A model generated the notes under the pieces. That model saw only the letters and a list, made by a program, of their open reading frames with translations, was not told where the DNA came from and did no database searches. Shown here piece after piece: positions 63,001-64,000 of a stretch of 64,000 nucleotides of DNA (position 1 is the first letter of the stretch; each line of letters starts with the position of its first letter). The position numbers were made by a program, and so were the translations under genes. The stretch comes from M3007 sp964484205 (GTDB taxonomy: Bacteria > Bacteroidota > Bacteroidia > Chitinophagales > Saprospiraceae): NCBI GenBank assembly GCA_964484205.1, contig CAZAEZ010000003.1:62001-126000 (forward strand), given 5' to 3'.

Positions 63001-63097
63001 GGGGGGGAGCAAAACAATACCGCCAGCCAAAATACAGGCCAGGTAAAAAAAGCGCAAGCAGTACGGCCAGGCGCCGAAGAGAACTTTTGGAATTCAT
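60071..63097 (-). CDS. T9SS-exported protein with dockerin-like and cohesin-like domains
   Basis: A 1008-residue secreted protein. An N-terminal hydrophobic segment (about 9-27) and a Pro-rich stretch precede a beta-rich region of about 550 residues with many cysteines (CFSIGNCNDLRLMIIRD, CSPSPCAVNTNNAGF) of unknown fold. Then come a carboxypeptidase-regulatory-like domain (NKINGHILTEADNPIEDVFV), a dockerin type I-like segment (VSTFDLVLINKHILG and IAADANKSNSITTLDIIEFR, near 680-740), a cohesin-like domain (KTLTVPVYYTGTEPLEAIQL) and a T9SS type A tail (RASCRPNPTTSEAVFHIIAS, IALFDAFGKLVFMRKV, YVWKVYAGGEKISGHLIR). This order is frequent in Bacteroidota cell-surface proteins. Function unknown. 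Confidence 0.88.
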   Translation of the reverse strand: MNSKSSLRRLAVLLALFLPGLYFGWRYCFAPPPPVQAQEPPCFSIGNCNDLRLMIIRDSSYTPPGCPSVASEALGCTGVDNFYQVSYRVYLRYTVADTTPDSLLTFNLDHARLNARIRLVSSGGFSFIDHYASGTCFKEGAGTNWDLENKVLWDDKTANEIAVDFMNETTSPALDCGASDALISFSPTMSGSDTPILNAEPCPSGKKCTYAYLFPVIVQAYPGEIIQLECIGLDYDSYDQTVSCSPSPCAVNTNNAGFNGIFPDTVKLAATPAGDNANLLVRLTTAVSSSTITGAEELDVEIVNTDIDDVTVDYLEFMVKIDIDVNIPALQFGANAPISIEKVHTGGTTYDYFLHYSIPFLSGLTLEEDDPVKLSTIIIGPPMPFNQNWEGLVSLIAEDKSRVRSETECSRLVLSDTTCALNGATGDDPCDDKLPEDVFFTIKGQSDSTGGCTPPKILMGFYTTQTSTIQLVYDYFECEVEFDWSGDLSISGVNFINGWDCSTNTGCYTDCYEVDGSNSKLLKIKICDEDGIVLESANNYEAFFEVEFEGVGCINGADLQILRYIREYPEDPCVPLFDGVQDLPVCGNKINGHILTEADNPIEDVFVYMAQYENDGTCNNTSCPPDTMLTNSAGEFQFCTCEACNDYIVTPYKNNDPLNGVSTFDLVLINKHILGTELLNSPYKFIAADANKSNSITTLDIIEFRKLILGNYTNLPNNTSWRFVQTGYEFPSPNPLSALFPETDSVPPSIINFIGIKIGDVNGNAVTNSRPEDRPVTTLAWPASVSRGSKTLTVPVYYTGTEPLEAIQLGLRFDPVVLQLISPSQGDLPGTTVGNFGLDKAPEGEIRMLWLPDGSEPDQYILPGAVLFYLSFEVTGPIPESGLPLWLDHTILESLAWRPDALEYQLQGDPLPAEFREAADNLLPRLRASCRPNPTTSEAVFHIIASEAGPGRIALFDAFGKLVFMRKVSLHAGEQDIPAPEVAQAPPGVYVWKVYAGGEKISGHLIRQ

Positions 63098-63666
63098 GCT
63101 GTCGTTTCATGGTGAATTGATTTGATAAGGTGAACAATCGGTTATGGTTATGCCCTGGAACTTGTCTTTTGGACAAGTCAAAGCATAAATACAAAATTGC
63201 TTTGCGGCTGGAAGTACACGAACTTGTACGACCAAAGCGACGCAAGGCCCTAATGCCACCAGAAATCGAATCAAAAGAGGGAATTGCCGAAGCGTGGCGA
63301 CGGGGCTGTTGGATTAGCGGTTGTCAGGCAAGGCCGGAGAGGGGCCGGCGGAAAAACGTTTGAAATATACGTGCGATCCGGTGAATAAAGTCTAACGAGA
63401 CGGGGGGGATTAACAATTCTTGCTCGTGCATTGTAAGATTTCCTGCGGAATAGAAATCCCAGCAACCCTCCAAACTGCACCACCCCCTTTTCACAAAAAA
63501 AACCCGCGTTGCGCCGAAGGCGCATCCGTTTTATCTGTGTTCTCAGGCTTCATAAGCGGCCACGCGTAGCGTGGTTAGAACACGGATTTGGCGGATGCGC
63601 CTTCGGCGCAACGCGGATATGCACGGATTTACAACCTGTCCGTACCCGGGAATTTTAGCTCGGAAT
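63098..63666. other. Intergenic region between T9SS genes
   Basis: 569 bases with no convincing coding sequence. It holds a small hairpin ACTTGTC-TTTTG-like-GACAAGT at 63160-63178, probably in the leader of the 60071-63097 gene, a G-run near 63402-63409 and the inverted repeat at 63504-63616. The rest shows nothing recognisable. Confidence 0.65.
63504..63616. terminator. 25-bp perfect inverted repeat with internal hairpins
   Basis: Arms 63504-63528 and 63592-63616 (core TTGCGCCGAAGGCGCATCC) are perfect reverse complements. Each arm has its own GCGCCGAAGGCGC palindrome, and CCACGC-GTA-GCGTGG near 63560-63574 forms a hairpin at the centre. CTGTGTTCT near 63535 also pairs with AGAACACGG near 63578. 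On the minus strand it follows the gene that starts beyond the window, so it probably ends that transcript. Confidence 0.82.
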
Positions 63667-64000
63667 TTAATTGCTCACTTTAACCATCTTCCCCCGGGCA
63701 CGCAATTCCCCGTCCACCCCACGCAACTCAAACCAGTACATGCCCCGATCCAAATCAGGCAAATTCAACTCAACCGAACTGCCCTGAAAGGACTGATCGC
63801 GCAACAGGCGCCCCTGGCTGTCGAACAGCAGCAGCCGGTATTCCCCTTCCGCCGCATCCGGCAACACCAGGCGCGTGCGCTCCCGGAACGGGTTGGGTTG
63901 CACCGAAACGTTCAGACCGTCGTCGCCGAAAAGTTCCGTTAGCGACACCGTGTAAAAATCGCGGCCAAGGCGGTGCATCGTGGTGTTGGTGACCACCGGC
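63667..64000 (-). CDS. C-terminal part of a T9SS cargo protein, cut by the window edge
   Basis: The last 110 codons of a gene that starts beyond the window. The visible part is a T9SS type A sorting domain: LNVSVQPNPFRERTRLVLPD, YRLLLFDSQGRLLRDQSFQG, LDRGMYWFELRG and a final GKMVKVSN. The preceding residues (MHRLGRDFYTVSLTELFGDD) belong to the unseen body of the protein. Nothing can be said about its function beyond export to the cell surface. Confidence 0.88.
   Translation of the reverse strand, partial: PVVTNTTMHRLGRDFYTVSLTELFGDDGLNVSVQPNPFRERTRLVLPDAAEGEYRLLLFDSQGRLLRDQSFQGSSVELNLPDLDRGMYWFELRGVDGELRARGKMVKVSN

Overview
The window looks like a chromosomal contig of a Bacteroidota member, most probably of the Saprospiraceae/Lewinella-Haliscomenobacter type (inference, no 16S rRNA here). 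The reasons are: several secreted proteins with type IX secretion (T9SS) C-terminal sorting domains, including one of the gliding/type B form; upstream boxes of the form TAnnTTTG, the Bacteroidota -7 element; lipoproteins with loose lipoboxes; a class II HMG-CoA reductase and a type 2 IPP isomerase; and the order tRNA-Thr, tRNA-Tyr, tRNA-Gly, tRNA-Thr, tuf, tRNA-Trp, secE, nusG. A run of 10 N at 54208-54217 shows that it is a scaffold of a draft assembly.

Layout. 1-2990 (minus strand): translation/transcription cluster nusG (partial), secE, tRNA-Trp, tuf and five tRNA or tRNA-like genes. 3.1-7.0 kb: O-methyltransferase, orphan OmpR-type regulator, alpha/beta hydrolase, then an ECF sigma factor with a membrane anti-sigma factor. 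7.1-11.5 kb: a beta-helix lipoprotein and a large TPR-CHAT (caspase-like) protein. 11.5-17.3 kb: envelope genes lpxH and hldD (divergent, both led by the same hairpin), a secreted lipase, a T9SS-exported M28 peptidase and rfbC. 17.5-22.9 kb: a repeat-bearing secreted protein, a PepSY-like protein, a two-component system, a one-TM protein and a GNAT enzyme. 23-28.3 kb: a 1781-residue repeat protein with a type B sorting domain, next to a LytTR regulator. 29.6-32.6 kb: a T9SS protein and two lipoproteins.

32.9-41.6 kb is a block of six genes without clear family assignment and visibly richer in A/T than most flanking genes: an OB-fold/vWA protein, a membrane protein, a GAF-like regulator on the other strand and a tight three-gene operon whose last protein has a weak PIN-like pattern. 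This is the best candidate for an undescribed system. 41.7-55.2 kb returns to ordinary genes: secreted esterase, TM2 protein, UvrD/PcrA helicase, small membrane protein, K+-dependent membrane pyrophosphatase, SulP transporter, IPP isomerase, cyclopropane fatty acid synthase and fatty acid desaturase. 55.4-64 kb: HMG-CoA reductase, then three T9SS cargo genes (beta-helix/SprB, cohesin/dockerin-like, and one cut by the window edge).

Genes that plausibly work together: lpxH, hldD and rfbC in LPS assembly; idi2 and mvaA in the mevalonate pathway; cfa and the desaturase in membrane lipid modification; the sigma/anti-sigma pair, possibly with the nearby CHAT protein. Almost every convergent gene pair is separated by a long, often perfect inverted repeat, and several of these belong to recognisable repeat families. 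No insertion sequence, prophage, CRISPR array or rRNA gene was seen.
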